A stretch of DNA of 64,000 nt, from assembly GCA_023014335.1 (NCBI GenBank), contig JAECYW010000002.1, positions 1,240,001 to 1,304,000 on the forward strand, in the 5' to 3' direction. The position numbers and the translations under genes were made by a program. The DNA comes from Galerina marginata (taxonomy: Eukaryota > Basidiomycota > Agaricomycetes > Agaricales > Galerinaceae). Shown here piece after piece: positions 34,984 through 45,848 of the stretch (the first letter of the stretch is position 1; each line of letters begins with the position of its first letter). The notes beneath the pieces were generated by a model that saw nothing but the letters and a program-made list of their open reading frames with translations, searched no databases and had not been told where the DNA came from.

Positions 34984-36697
34984 ATGGCCATGTACTCGCC
35001 TCAGCCGCAGGCGTCCCCTCCACAGCCCTGGATGCCGAACCAGCAGCCCCGCCATTCCCTCTCCCGCGAGTTCGCTCCGCCCCCAGACCAGCCAGCTCAG
35101 CTCTCCTCCCGCTCCAGCAGGGATCTCCCCAGTTTGCCCGTGAACCAGTTCGAACCGGAGCAGGATTTCTACGAGGACCAATTGCCCGAGCAGGAGGATG
35201 ACAACGACGATTTCTTCAACGGCGCCGCCGCGAACCAGGGCGGCGGGCTGCACCCTAATTCGTACAATCCCGCCCTGGGGGATTATCGCACCTCCGGTTC
35301 AGTAGCAACCCAATCCGTTCGCTCTCCCTCGCCGCCTCCAGGTCCCATCCTCGACCACTCTCATCTCCGTCCAGGCAACCATGCTGCCCTTCTTTCTCAC
35401 GAGCGCACTCTCGAACTCTACCGTGCCAACGCAAAGAAGACGCAGGACCCCGACCTTCAATTCGAATTCGCCGTTTTCATGATTGATGCATCCAAGTCCA
35501 TGCCGATTCCAGCCCAGACACCGGGAAATGTCATGGAGGTCGAAAAGGCTATAGAAAAACGCGAAGACCTCATTCGTGAAGCCATGGCCCTTCTCAAGCG
35601 TCTCGCAGACAGAGGCCATCCCCAAAGTCAATATTTCTTGGCAGACTGTTACGCAAACGGCATTGGAACAGTGAAAAACAAACAAGACTTCGATCGTGCC
35701 TACCCTCTCTTTGTGCTTGCGACAAAACATAATCACCCGGATGCCGCCTACCGCGCGGGTGTTTGCTGCGAAAACGGCTGGGGATGCAGGCGCGAATCGC
35801 CCAAGGCTCTACAGTTCTTTCGCAAGGCCGCAGCCGCGTTGCATCCCGGCGCCATGTACAGACTTGGCATTGCCGAACTTAACGGGGAGCTTGGCCTTTC
35901 AAAGAGCCCAAAGGAGGGCGTGAAGTGGCTCAAGAGAAGCGCTGAAAATGCGACCGCTGAATTTCCCCATGCCTTGCACGAATTGGCCCTCCTTCACGAA
36001 CGCGGGATCGACAACGTCTTGTTTGTGGATTATGAGTATTCGACCGAGTTGCTGGCCCAAGCTGCGGAGTTAGGCTATGCTCCAAGCGCGTACCGGCTGG
36101 GCGAATGCTACGAATACGGGAAAATGGGCTGCCCACAAGACCCCGCATTGTCAATACACTACTACGTGCGTCTTTGTGCTATTTAGTCCCACCGGAACTT
36201 ATAGAACTGCTCCCAGAATATTGCAGCTCAACAAAATCATCGTGACGCGTGCTTTGCACTAACAGCGTGGTATCTCGTAGGCTCCCCTGGCGTACTTCCA
36301 CAATCAGATACGGAGGCTTTCTTGTGGGCACAGAAGGCCGCAGATGCAGGGCTCGCCAAAGCCATGTATGCTGTCGGCTACTTCCTGGAAGTCGGCATCG
36401 GAACAACAGCCAACATGCAAGAGTGAGTTTTCCCATTCTTGCTCGTCAAGGTCGTCGTTCTTGGAGTATGCCTATTTTTGTGGGATACATCACTAATCGA
36501 TTTTTTCTCCTACTAGGGCTATCTCGTATTACAAACGCGCATCAGAGTTGGGCGATAAACGTGCAGCCCAACGTCTCCGTGGGTCCCAAAGTCAACCTAT
36601 GCTACAGCCTGGCGGGCCGGGCTCGGTGCTCAACCGGGGACAAGGAGAGGACACCAATGGCAAGGGTGCGAAAGACAAGGATTGCATTATCATGTAA
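34984..36697 (+). CDS. SKT5: Sel1-repeat chitin synthase activator, SKT5/CHS4-like, with CAAX box
   Basis: Skt5/Chs4 proteins recruit and activate chitin synthase at bud necks and septa. After a Pro/Gln-rich N-terminus (MAMYSPQPQASPPQPWMPNQ) and an acidic patch comes the region HERTLELYRANAKKTQDPDL with FAVFMIDASKSMPIPAQTPG. A run of Sel1-type repeats follows: GHPQSQYFLADCYANGIGTV, HPDAAYRAGVCCENGWGC, HPGAMYRLGIAELNGELGL, PHALHELALLHERGIDNVL, YAPSAYRLGECYEYGKMGCP, and, after an intron, DACFALTAWYLVGSPGVLPQ and GLAKAMYAVGYFLEVGIGTT. The protein ends KGAKDKDCIIM, a perfect CAAX farnesylation signal, as in yeast Skt5, indicating membrane attachment. Introns lie at about 36163 and 36422, and the frames join cleanly. 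The pairing with EXO84 upstream is functionally sensible because the exocyst delivers wall-synthesis cargo. Confidence 0.9.
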
Positions 36698-37129
36698 GAC
36701 AGCAAACTGTATCCGGCCATTTCTTGGAAAGTACATGCGACTTGCTTGGATAACAACGCCTCGTCTACTACCATGCATTCCAGTCTCAGGAGGTTCCATT
36801 TCTATCCAAATCTCTACATGCAATACCCTTTCGCCTGTCAACTCTTATCACGTCTACAGCATCTTAAACTATTGCATAATTTTGTCATCCATTCATCCTT
36901 CATGTAACCTACACATTCCTTGCCTTAGGCTAAACGGACAGGCCTTGTAAAGTAATATCCTACACCATACCACATAAATACATTTCTTGGCCTATCAAAG
37001 TTAATATATAATTCAGCAAATCTAAAGTACTCGGCAGTTTCTTAACTTCAGGGGAATGGTTGTTGATATTGAATGTAGGTAGGTTTGCAGACACAGGCTC
37101 AGATAGCCCAATCTCAGCCACAACAACAA

Positions 37130-37256
37130 GGACCCCTAGCTCAGTGGTAGAGCGTGAGATTCCAGCACTTGAGGCCCATTTATCGTAATGCCCATTACGA
37201 TAAATTGGTTTCACAGAGATTCCTCAAGGTCATCCGTTCAATCCGGGTGGGGTTCA
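37130..37256 (+). tRNA. tRNA-Trp (CCA) with a 55-nt intron
   Basis: The acceptor stem GGACCCC (37130-37136) pairs with GGGGTTC (37249-37255), with discriminator A at 37256. The D arm is GCTC-AGTGGTA-GAGC and the T arm is ATCCG-TTCAATC-CGGGT. The anticodon stem-loop 5' half is TGAGA-TTCCAG, which places CCA at 37162-37164, the tryptophan anticodon, after the invariant T33. The inferred intron is 37166-37220, directly after position 37 as in other nuclear tRNA introns. The 3' half of the anticodon stem, CCTCA, pairs at four of five positions (A31 against C39 is a mismatch). A TTTTTT terminator for RNA polymerase III follows at 37259-37264. The intron contains a 13-bp perfect hairpin. Confidence 0.85.
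37178..37205 (+). repeat. Perfect 13-bp inverted repeat inside the tRNA-Trp intron
   Basis: ATTTATCGTAATG (37178-37190) is followed after two bases by its exact reverse complement CATTACGATAAAT (37193-37205). In the pre-tRNA this would form a long stem filling most of the 55-nt intron. Confidence 0.9.
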
Positions 37257-37258
37257 TA

Positions 37259-37264
37259 TTTTTT
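37259..37264 (+). terminator. RNA polymerase III terminator of tRNA-Trp
   Basis: Six consecutive T residues start three bases after the tRNA 3' end, the usual Pol III stop signal. Confidence 0.8.
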
Positions 37265-37499
37265 CCGCTTCTCGTTCCTTCTTTTTCTCCTTTCTATGTG
37301 ACTATTCTTGTTATCACTTCCATTCATAGGCTCGCTCTACTGTGATTACTAACCATGTTAATGACGCTATCCTTGCGTATATGACCTGAAAATGACGACG
37401 AAAGTATGGACGGCGACAGAAAGTTGAAACTATTCTTGCGAACTTCTGGACGTACTTGGTCTGTGCTGCTGCGTCCATCACTTTGACTGAATCAACGAT

Positions 37500-38763
37500 A
37501 TGTCTACTCATACTGCAATTGCTGCCATCTCCAAAGGCAATTTTGACGCAATCCAAGTGCCTACGGAAACGCCGGGCGAAGGAGAGGTGCTCATCAAAGT
37601 CGCCTATACCTCCATGATTGCGTTCGATACCTATGTCACCGATCGAGGGTTTTATGTTCAAGAATATCCTGTAATCCTGGGCTTTAGTAATGCTGGAACG
37701 GTAAAGGAGATTGGTTCAGGTGTTGATGACCTGAAGGTTGGAGATAGGGCAAGTCCGCCGTATTGTGTTGCTTTGGGGTGTAGCTCACCTATGTAGGTGA
37801 CGGCTTTCGGGTTCGGCGCGTCACGAAATAAGGGTATGCAGGAATATTGTGTTCAACCTCGCAATGTCGTCGCCAAAGTGAGCTTATATGTAACTCTGCA
37901 AACCATAGAAAAGCTCACCGATTATTCATGAATTTGACAGATCCCGGACACCCTTCCTCTGGAAGAAGCGGCTACGATCCCAGACAACTTTGTCACTGCG
38001 TTCTACACGTTATTTAGTCAGCTTGCTTTGCCCATTCCACCGTCTTTCCCAGCCGTAGAACCACCTCCCCTCTCGACGACGCCTATACTCATCTATGGCG
38101 CAGGTTCGACGGCTGGAATATATGCAATACAGCTTCTTTACCTTGCTGGATATAAGAAGATAATTGCTACCGCTTCGAAAAAAGCATCATGATTACCTGC
38201 GTGCGTTAGGAGCAACCCACACGTTTGATTATAACAGTTCTACCCTCGTGGAAGACATCAGTAAAGCAGTTGGCGGAGATGGAAAGATATCGCTTGCGGT
38301 AGACTGTATCACGGCTGAATCAACTTTGGGGATTGTTGCGAAGACGGCGAGCCCTACTGGTAAAGTTGCTATTCTTCTTCCCATCAAGGAAGGAGGCACT
38401 GTCACCAATGGGCTGGATCAAGCTCTGCTCTTTGAGCTGTCGGAAGAAAAGAACCCCTTCCCGAAAGGAACAGAGGTTATTGGCGTCAGAACTTTCTTAT
38501 ACCAACAGGTAACGATTCTGGGACCTTGGTTTGCTCAACATTTCTGACAAATTTCTGATACATATTTTGCGTAGGACGAATATTTGAAAAATAACCTAAT
38601 GTCCAAAATACTTCCAGAACTTCTCACTTCTGGGTACATCAAGCCTGCCCGCCCTCTCCTCATGGATAAGGGAACTTTCAAAGAACGAGTTGGAACAGGG
38701 CTCCGTCTGTTGAGAGAAAACAAGGTCAGTGGCGAAAAGGTCACAGTAAAGGTGTCAGTTTGA
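37500..38763 (+). CDS. MDR-family NADPH oxidoreductase, tandem copy 1 (frame broken)
   Basis: This is a medium-chain reductase of the zinc-free quinone/enoyl reductase type (ToxD-like): an N-terminal GroES-like domain (MSTHTAIAAISKGNFDAIQV, FDTYVTDRGFYVQEYPVILG) and a Rossmann domain (TPILIYGAGSTAGIYAIQLL). The catalytic and structural zinc cysteine clusters of alcohol dehydrogenases are absent. The gene is highly similar throughout to the copy at 39409-40675, with the same four introns. Within the Rossmann domain the run of A at 38178-38183 has six A where copy 2 has five, in TASKKHHDYLRALGATHTFD. This shifts the frame and creates an early stop. Everything after it (VGGDGKISLAVDCITAESTL to GEKVTVKVSV) is intact. 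Either the assembly has one A too many or this copy has recently lost function. Substrate unknown. Confidence 0.82.
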
Positions 38764-38891
38764 GCCACAGTATAATATTACTTCTTGAAACTGCAATGTA
38801 CTAGTATTTACAGTGTTCCAGGCCAAGTCACGAAATAAATCTGTGATATGTCCCAGACGAGTGATTGGCCCCTAAGGGCCGGTTGACGCGG

Positions 38892-38925
38892 CTAATTACT
38901 ATCACGTGGGTGATCAGAGGTCACA
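38892..38925 (+). repeat. 3' flank of MDR copy 1, duplicated after copy 2
   Basis: The stretch CTAATTACTATCACGTG, followed by CATCAGAGG-like and TCAC words, recurs at 40761-40796 (CTAATTAGTATCACGTG, CATCAGAGG, GTCAC). The spacing from the stop codon is similar in both copies (about 130 and 86 bp), so the duplication unit included downstream DNA. CACGTG is a palindromic E-box-like core and may also belong to the promoters of the downstream genes. Confidence 0.6.
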
Positions 38926-39408
38926 TGACTTATTGAGTGCTTGTCACAAACTTTTCCTCCAACTTGCAAGTTTTTACCAAGAACCCTCGTCTGCAAATTC
39001 ATTTGCACCTCCAAAGGACAGTGCTGAAAAACCTGGCCCCCGACTGGCCTCAAACGATTTAATCAACCGCCAATCGTTTCCTTTCCCCTCCAAACTGGAC
39101 CTGCTAATCTTGCATGTTCGCATCGAGCTGTATCGCGTCGATTGTCGACCATAGCGCCAGACCGAATATCTTTAGGGCATCTGGATTTAGCTTAACGAGA
39201 TGTCTATCTATCATTTCCCATTCAGTTTGTTTCCACCTTAAGGCCTTGGTTCCGACATACAGTGTTTCAAGTTTCAGACTCTTTGGTCAATGGTTACTCG
39301 TGACTCTGGATTACGGCGGACATATATAATAGGACATGAGCCTAGCATGAGCCGTCCGCCTCCTTTGACTAAACCAACTGTCATTTCTAAGACTGTACGC
39401 TGCCAAAC

Positions 39409-40675
39409 ATGTCTACTCATACCGCAATTGCCGCCATTTCCAAAGGTAAATTCGATGCAATCCAAGTCCCAACCGAAACCCCAGGCGACGGAGAGGTGCT
39501 CATTCAAGTTGCATATGCGTCTATGATTGCTTTCGACACCTATGTCACAGACAGAGGATTTTATTTTCAAGATTATCCTGTAATATTGGGGTTTAGTGGA
39601 GCTGGAACGATAAAGGAAATTGGTCGTGGCGTGGACGACTTGAAGGTCGGAGATAGGGTAAGTCCACCCAAGAGTTCTCCATGTTGTCCGTGTTATATCT
39701 TACTGGCTTGGTGCTGCATAGGTGACGGCTCTCGGGTTCGAAGCATCACGAAATAAGTTTTTGCAAGAATATTGTATTGAATCTCGCAGTCTAGTCGCCA
39801 GGGCAAGTCTTTTTTTCAGTTTGGAGAGGCGCTTACTCAAGGTTTATTCGTGAATTTCACAGATTCCAGATACCCTTCTTCTGAAAGAGGCGGCTACTAT
39901 CCCAGATAACTTCGTTACCGCATTCTATACGCTGTTTCATCAGCTCGGTTTGCCCATTCCGTCGTCGTTCCCTGCCACAGAAGTGCCTCCACTCTCGTCG
40001 ACACCTATCCTCATCTACGGGGCTGGTTCGACGTGTGGCATATACGCATTACAGCTACTTCATGTGGCTGGGTATAAGAAGGTAATTGCTACGGCCTCGA
40101 AAAAGCACCACGAGTATCTTCGTTCCCTGGGTGCCACGCATACATTCGATTATAAGAGTTCCACCCTTGTGGACGAAGTCAGTAATGCGGTTGGCGGCGA
40201 TGGAAAGATAATGCTTGCAGTGGACTGCATTACTGCTGAATCAACGTTGGAGATCATCGCGAGGATGGTTAGTCCTCTCAGTAAAGTTGCCCTTCTCCTC
40301 CCCATTAAACAAGGCGACACCGTCACCAATGCGCTTGATCAAGCCTTTTACTTTGAAATACCGGAAGAAAAGAACCTTTTCCCGAAAGGGACCGAGCTTA
40401 TCGGCGTTAGGACCTTTTCCTATCAACAGGTAATGGATAATTCATCAAGTTGAACACACAGTATTTCTTATATATACTCTGAATAGGACGAATACTTGAA
40501 GGACAATCTGATGCCCAAAATACTGCCTGGACTCCTCAATTCGGGGTATATTAAACCAGCTCGCCCACTCCTCTTGGACAAGGGGGATTTCAAGGAACGA
40601 GTTGGGACCGGTCTGCAATTGTTGAGAGAAAATAAGGTCAGCGGTGAAAAAGTGACTGTAAAAGTGTCAATATGA
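39409..40675 (+). CDS. MDR-family NADPH oxidoreductase, tandem copy 2
   Basis: This is the intact partner of the preceding gene. It encodes the GroES-like domain (MSTHTAIAAISKGKFDAIQV, PVILGFSGAGTIKEIGRGVD), VTALGFEASRNKFLQEYCIE, IPDTLLLKEAATIPDNFVTA, and the Rossmann domain with STPILIYGAGSTCGIYALQL and ATASKKHHEYLRSLGATHTF. The C-terminal part has VIGVRTFSYQQ in its copy 1 counterpart and LIGVRTFSYQQ here, and ends GEKVTVKVSI. No zinc ligands are visible. It has four introns in the same positions as copy 1. Together with matching 3' flanks this indicates a recent tandem duplication. Members of this group reduce quinones or enoyl thioesters; no biosynthetic partner enzyme lies next to the pair, so a general detoxification role is as likely as a pathway role. 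Confidence 0.87.
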
Positions 40676-40897
40676 TCGTTATGAGGTTTTGAATGTATGA
40701 TACCAATATTTGCAGTGGTCTTACTACTTACGAGCCTAGTATGGACGCGTTCAAAGACGCCTAATTAGTATCACGTGCAACATCAGAGGGGTCACGTTGT
40801 TCGGATCTCGTTCGTGTTTAGCTCCATCCGCGGAGCTTGCAGTCCTCCTCTTTTCATCGAACGTCGTTCAGATACATACCCTCCTCTGGTTTATGCG

Positions 40898-43800
40898 ATG
40901 CTGCCCACCAATCGTTCCGTTGCCTCGAAGCGCTTGTCAAATACCGTTCTCCTTGCCCGTGCTTCTTCAGCGAGTCTGCGTCGAGTTACGTCGCGTCCCT
41001 TGTCATCCGTTGGCGCAAAACAGATTGCACCCAACGCAACTGGATATAGTTCATCTTGCTATTCTGCGTTCTCCAGTCATTCAAAGCCGTCCCATCGAGC
41101 CTATGCTTCGGAAACGCTCAGTAAGCCTGTGGTTGTACTCAACGTCTGTACGGAAATTGGATCGTAACCTTGGAATCAGATCGGACCATTCGACTTCCTC
41201 ACTTCGACAAGATCTTGATTGCAAACAGGTAAAGAACGAGCCTTCCCTCAAATAGTTCAATTCTAACGATCTGTTCATACAGAGGGGAAATTGCCTGTCG
41301 CGTCATTCGCACAGCGAAGAAGCTAGGGATAAAAACCTGTGGCGGTTTACAGTGAGGCAGACAAAGACTCCCTTCATGTCAAGATGGTACTTGCCTTTCG
41401 TATTATCAGAAGCATTCACGCCTTGATGAATTATCATAGGCTGATGAAGCGTATTGCATCGGACCTGCTCCATCTTCTGAGAGTTATGTTCGTCAGGATG
41501 TTATTATTACAGAACGTGCTTTATCGATCGATTTCTCTCCCAGCTTAAAATGGACAAGATCATAGAGGCCTGCCACCGCAGTGGGGCTCAGGTCTGGGGT
41601 TCACTTCGTTTCATCACTGTTCGAGGAACTGACCCTGCATACAGGCTGTACATCCAGGGTAATCGGTTTTTCATTCCGCGAAGATTGATTCCTCATATCC
41701 GAGACACAGTTATGGCTTCTTGAGCGAAAACGCGATATTTTCTAAACGATTGGCCGAGGAGGGCCTTGTATTTATTGGTCCTCCTGCAAGTGCCATTGTA
41801 AGCATGGGGTCGAAGAGGTGAGTCTATCTTACATTCTAAAGTAATCCAGATCTTGAAACACGGCCTAGTGAATCGAAGAATATCATGCTGAGTAAGTCCT
41901 GAATTATTATAAAACAATCGACGGGCACGCTTCACCTACTTTGCAACAAGGTGCTGGAGTCCCTTGTGTACCTGGGTATCATGGGGACAATCAAGATCCA
42001 GAATTCCTATTCGCAGAGGCCCAGCGAATAGGCGAGTCGTACTGGTTCCTTGCTCTCGGAATCTGAATTGACACCTTACTTTCAGGTTTTCCTGTTCTAA
42101 TTAAAGCCATTCACGGGGGTGGTGGAAAGGGAATGCGTACTGTGACCACCCCAACGGCCGAAGCATTCCAGGAGGCGTTGTCGTCTGCCAAACGCGAGTC
42201 CCTGAAGGCATTTGGGAATGACACCGTCCTGGTGGAAAAATATATCGAAACACCGCGGCACATAGAAGTTCAAGTGTTTGCAGATACTCTGGGTGGCGTG
42301 GTTAGCCTTTGGGAACGGGACTGTTCTGTGCAGCGGAGAAATCAGAAAATCATAGAGGAGGTAGACACATGTCTTTCTGTTCTGATCACCCGTGTCCTGA
42401 CGAAAATGCTAGGCACCTGCGCCTGGCCTTTCACCTGACCTTCGTGCCGATCTTGGTGGCAAAGCGATTGCTGCGGCAAAGGCAGTAAATTATGTCGGTG
42501 CAGGGACCGTCGAATTTATTTTCGATAATGATACTTCAAAGTTTTACTTCATGGAGATGTATGTTTCTGGTCCAACAAAATTTGTCGACTGTTCTTACTA
42601 AATGTATCAGGAATACTCGGCTTCAGGTTGAGCACCCAGTAACGGAGATGATAACGGGTTTGGATTTAGTAGAATGGCAACTCGAGGTATGCCCACTTTT
42701 GCTTCCCTCTATCGTTCAAGGACTCCAAGGTATTAGGTCGCCGCTGGTAATCCATTGCCTCTTTCACAAGCATCAATACCCTTGGTCGGGCATGCTTTCG
42801 AAGCGCGCATATATGCTGAAAATCCGCGAAATAACTTCTTGCCAGACTCGGGAACCTTGCTCTACTTGTCAACGCCTACTCCGACCCATACCTTCGCACC
42901 ATCATATGTACCAATCAAACCGTCTGCGCCATTCGAGTATCTATTCAGTTCTTGGTCCCTCGGAATCTTCCAGTCCCGACCTTCAAATCACGCCTTCATT
43001 ACGCATCGAGCAAGGATTCAATCAGGGAGCCTCAATAGGAGTATTTTATGACCCTATGATTGCTAAGGTTGTTGTTCATGGTCGGGATCGGACAGAAGCT
43101 TTGCGCATTTTGCGTAAGGCACTGGATGAGTATCACGTCGTTGGTGTTTCGACAAACGTGGAATTCCTAAGAACTTTGGCGGGAAACAAGGCATTCATTG
43201 ATCAAGAAGTCGAGACTGGCTTTATCCCGGTATGCTTGTTACCGAAAAAGATTATCTAACAGATTCTTACAAGACATAACACAGAAACACTTCAAGGAGC
43301 TGTTTCCACCTTTGCAGGAGCCAACCGCAGAAATTTTTGCGCAAGCGGCTCTTTTCATTGTTCTACGCGACCAAAAGAGCTCTAATTTAGCATCACCCGC
43401 TCCCTGGGCGTCATTGACATCGCGTCGATTTGGTGGGGATGAGTATAAGCGCATCATCAAGTTCCAGACAGAAGACATGGAGCAAGAAATTATTACCGCG
43501 AACATTATTCAGAAAAGTACTGGGTTATATGATGTCGTCATTGAGACAACACAGGGACCTGTCCATTTCCCGTCTACCAATGCTCAGTTGCTTGACCAGA
43601 ATACCCTCTCCACAACATTGGACATGAACTATTTACGAGCAACTATCGTTTCTCAACCACCGCCCCCAGCTATACCTGCCTCGCAATCGTCTAACACGAT
43701 GGAGCGATTGCACATATTTAATGCCGGTCAAAAGACCACCCTGGTTCTGCCTTCTCCGGGATGGTTGCTTTCTCTAGGTGGAGACCTCTTGTCTGCTAAA

Positions 43801-44023
43801 GGTGCTCTGAAGGCACCCATGCCAAGTCTAATTGTTGAACTGAAGGTCAGTGTCGGTGCATCGAGTGGAAAAGGGACAAGCTGTTGTTGTGATCGAGAGC
43901 ATGAAAACAGAGACAGTTCTTCGAGCTGACAGAGCCGGTGTAGTGAAATCCGTAGGCTGCAAGGCTGGCGAAATGGTAGAAGAAGGCCGGGAGTTGGTAG
44001 ATATCGAAATAGATGAGCCGTAA
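40898..44023 (+). CDS. MCCA: Methylcrotonyl-CoA carboxylase, biotin-carrying alpha subunit
   Basis: This is the mitochondrial leucine-degradation enzyme subunit that carboxylates biotin. The N-terminus is a typical presequence ([20 protein letters not shown], rich in Arg, Ser and Ala). The biotin carboxylase follows: [40 protein letters not shown], the ATP-grasp loop [54 protein letters not shown] and [20 protein letters not shown]. Next come [20 protein letters not shown] and [11 protein letters not shown]. The C-terminal carrier domain has [20 protein letters not shown] and the biotinyl Lys in [13 protein letters not shown], ending VDIEIDEP. Three one-base frame breaks occur: at aaaaacctgtgg (41331-41342), between HTFAPS and SLRIEQGF (about 42905-42995), and at ggaaaaggg near 43867. 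The rest of the gene is well conserved, so sequence error is more likely than decay. The beta subunit is not in this window. Confidence 0.88.
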
Positions 44024-44102
44024 ATGCCTGTGTTCCGAATTATTTAATACATGTAGTTAGGTTGGTTGGTTGGATGAATTTAAATGTGACCAAGGGATAT
44101 AT

Positions 44103-45571
44103 CTACAGAGAAGCGAGAGAAAGGCCACCGCCAGGGGTCGGCGTTGTTGCATCACGTCCTGGTATGGTTGTAAGAATCCTACCCAGGTCATTTGGTTGGA
44201 ATGGAGCACCAAAACCTGGTGGTTCTGGGTTTTGAGTTCCTTCTGGGGTTACCGTAGCTTGTGGTTCGTTCCGTTCCAATTTCGATGGAAGGACTCCCGC
44301 GTCCAAAATCATCCTGCGCTCACGCGGTGGGTTATCTTCGATGGCTTTGAGGATCTGGTTGAATTCCTCCTCGCCTGAGGACAAACCCATGATATCCTTG
44401 ACATCTGAGTAGCCCTTCGAGTGCGACAAAGCTTGATGCATAGCATGCGAATCCGCCTTCGTGACGTCAACACGGACTCCCTTGAACTGATTTACGCAAA
44501 ATTTCGTAAGGCTCCAGTGGTTTTGCAAATAATTGCTCTAGATTCAAATGACTGTCAACTTCGGGCAGCAGATAATTTCTAGGAACATACCAGACGCAGG
44601 TAGGCCGGGACCAGCGTCGTCTCGACATCTTTCAAAGGAGTCGAAGAGAAGCACGAGGGATTTGACTCGGCTCCTCGAGCGATCATTACAGAATGTGCAC
44701 CAGTAACTGCACGGACTCGTTTTGCGTCTTCCCAGCCCAGACAATCGCCATTCTCGACGACAGCAATTCCTTTTCCCATGCCTTCCACAAAGTCCACGAT
44801 CTCTCTCAGCCTTTCAATGACAGCTTTATCCTTTTCACGCATGCTCCTTGTCCGACAATGTACAGTCAAGGCGCTTATACCCGTGTTGACAATCCGCTCT
44901 ACGAGATTCAAAGTATCTTGCTGGGAGGGAAGCAGACGGATTTTGGCTGTAACAGTGATATGGGGTGGCATCTCCCTTCTCAATGCAGTGAGGATCGAAC
45001 AGAGCAAATCCGGGTCGGTAAGCAACGCAGCTCCCATGCCGGCGTGAGTGGAGAATGGCTTGGGGCAGCCACAGTTAAGATCGATCCCCGAAACGTCCTC
45101 CATCACCGTCTTCGCTGCTTGCACAGCCAAATCGGGGTCGGCAGAGCCAATCTGATAAATGAGATATGGCTTCTCGACAGGATGTGTGGAAAATATTGCA
45201 CGGGATACCCCATTATACGATATGACTCCAGTTGCAGCTGAAAAACCGTCAGAATAGCTTGCGAGAAGGGAGACATAGCTTACATACGATCAACTTCGCG
45301 TTTGGAGTGCAAAATTGCTTTGTCGACGATCTCCGGACCCCATACCAATGTTGCTCCATGCTTCAATGCAAAAAGACGAGTGGGCACTAGAGGGAGAAAG
45401 TGGATGTCATTCATGAGGAGTTTCGAAAGAGAATTTCTACATACGAGCGCCTGACCGAACCATAGGTGCGAGGAAGACACCATTTTTGAAGTCGTCTGGG
45501 GTAAGATGGTCTAGTTTTGCACGTTTGACGGGTCGCGGGGATGGAGAGGTTGAAAGCGGTCGACGAGACAT
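44103..45571 (-). CDS. DUS2: tRNA-dihydrouridine synthase, DUS2 type
   Basis: The FMN enzyme reduces uridine 20 in the D loop of cytosolic tRNAs. The chosen start at 45571 gives MSRRPLSTSPSPRPVKRAKL; an upstream in-frame ATG at 45622 would add MIGTCMIRCAVPLLPRI, which could be a targeting extension. Conserved blocks: KNGVFLAPMVRSGALPTRLF, ALKHGATLVWGPEIVDKAIL, the substrate-binding VISYNGVSR region, PYLIYQIGSADPDLAVQAAK, and the catalytic-cysteine motif GIDLNCGCPKPFSTHAGMGA. Further on are LLPSQQDTLNLVERIVNTGI, ALTVHCRTR and the FMN-phosphate site HSVMIARGAESNPSCF. The C-terminal helical region (NHWSLTKFCVNQFKGVRVDV) is followed by a short Pro/Gly-rich end (PTPGGGLSLASL). Introns are few. The gene converges on MCC alpha with 79 bp between stops. 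Confidence 0.9.
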
Positions 45572-45848
45572 AATTCTGGGCAAAAGTGGGACAGCACACC
45601 TGATCATGCAAGTGCCAATCAAGCTCGACTCGAAAGCCTACAGACGTTTGTTTGCCATCTCCCTCAGACTCTAACACAATGAGTGGTAATGAGTTTGATT
45701 GCATTGTATCTGCTTTTATTATAAACCGCAACAACGACAGCTCTGTCCACCTCAGAGCGTGTCGACGCAAATGGGTAGCTACCGATGACAGAATGCACAA
45801 CCTCCCCCAAAAAAACCTTGCACCATTAATAAATTACCCGCGCCTCCA

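Noticed and set aside
29092..40675. Possible secondary-metabolite cluster (monooxygenase, MDR reductases)
   Set aside because: EXO84, SKT5 and a tRNA lie between them, and no synthase, terpene cyclase, P450 or regulator is present.
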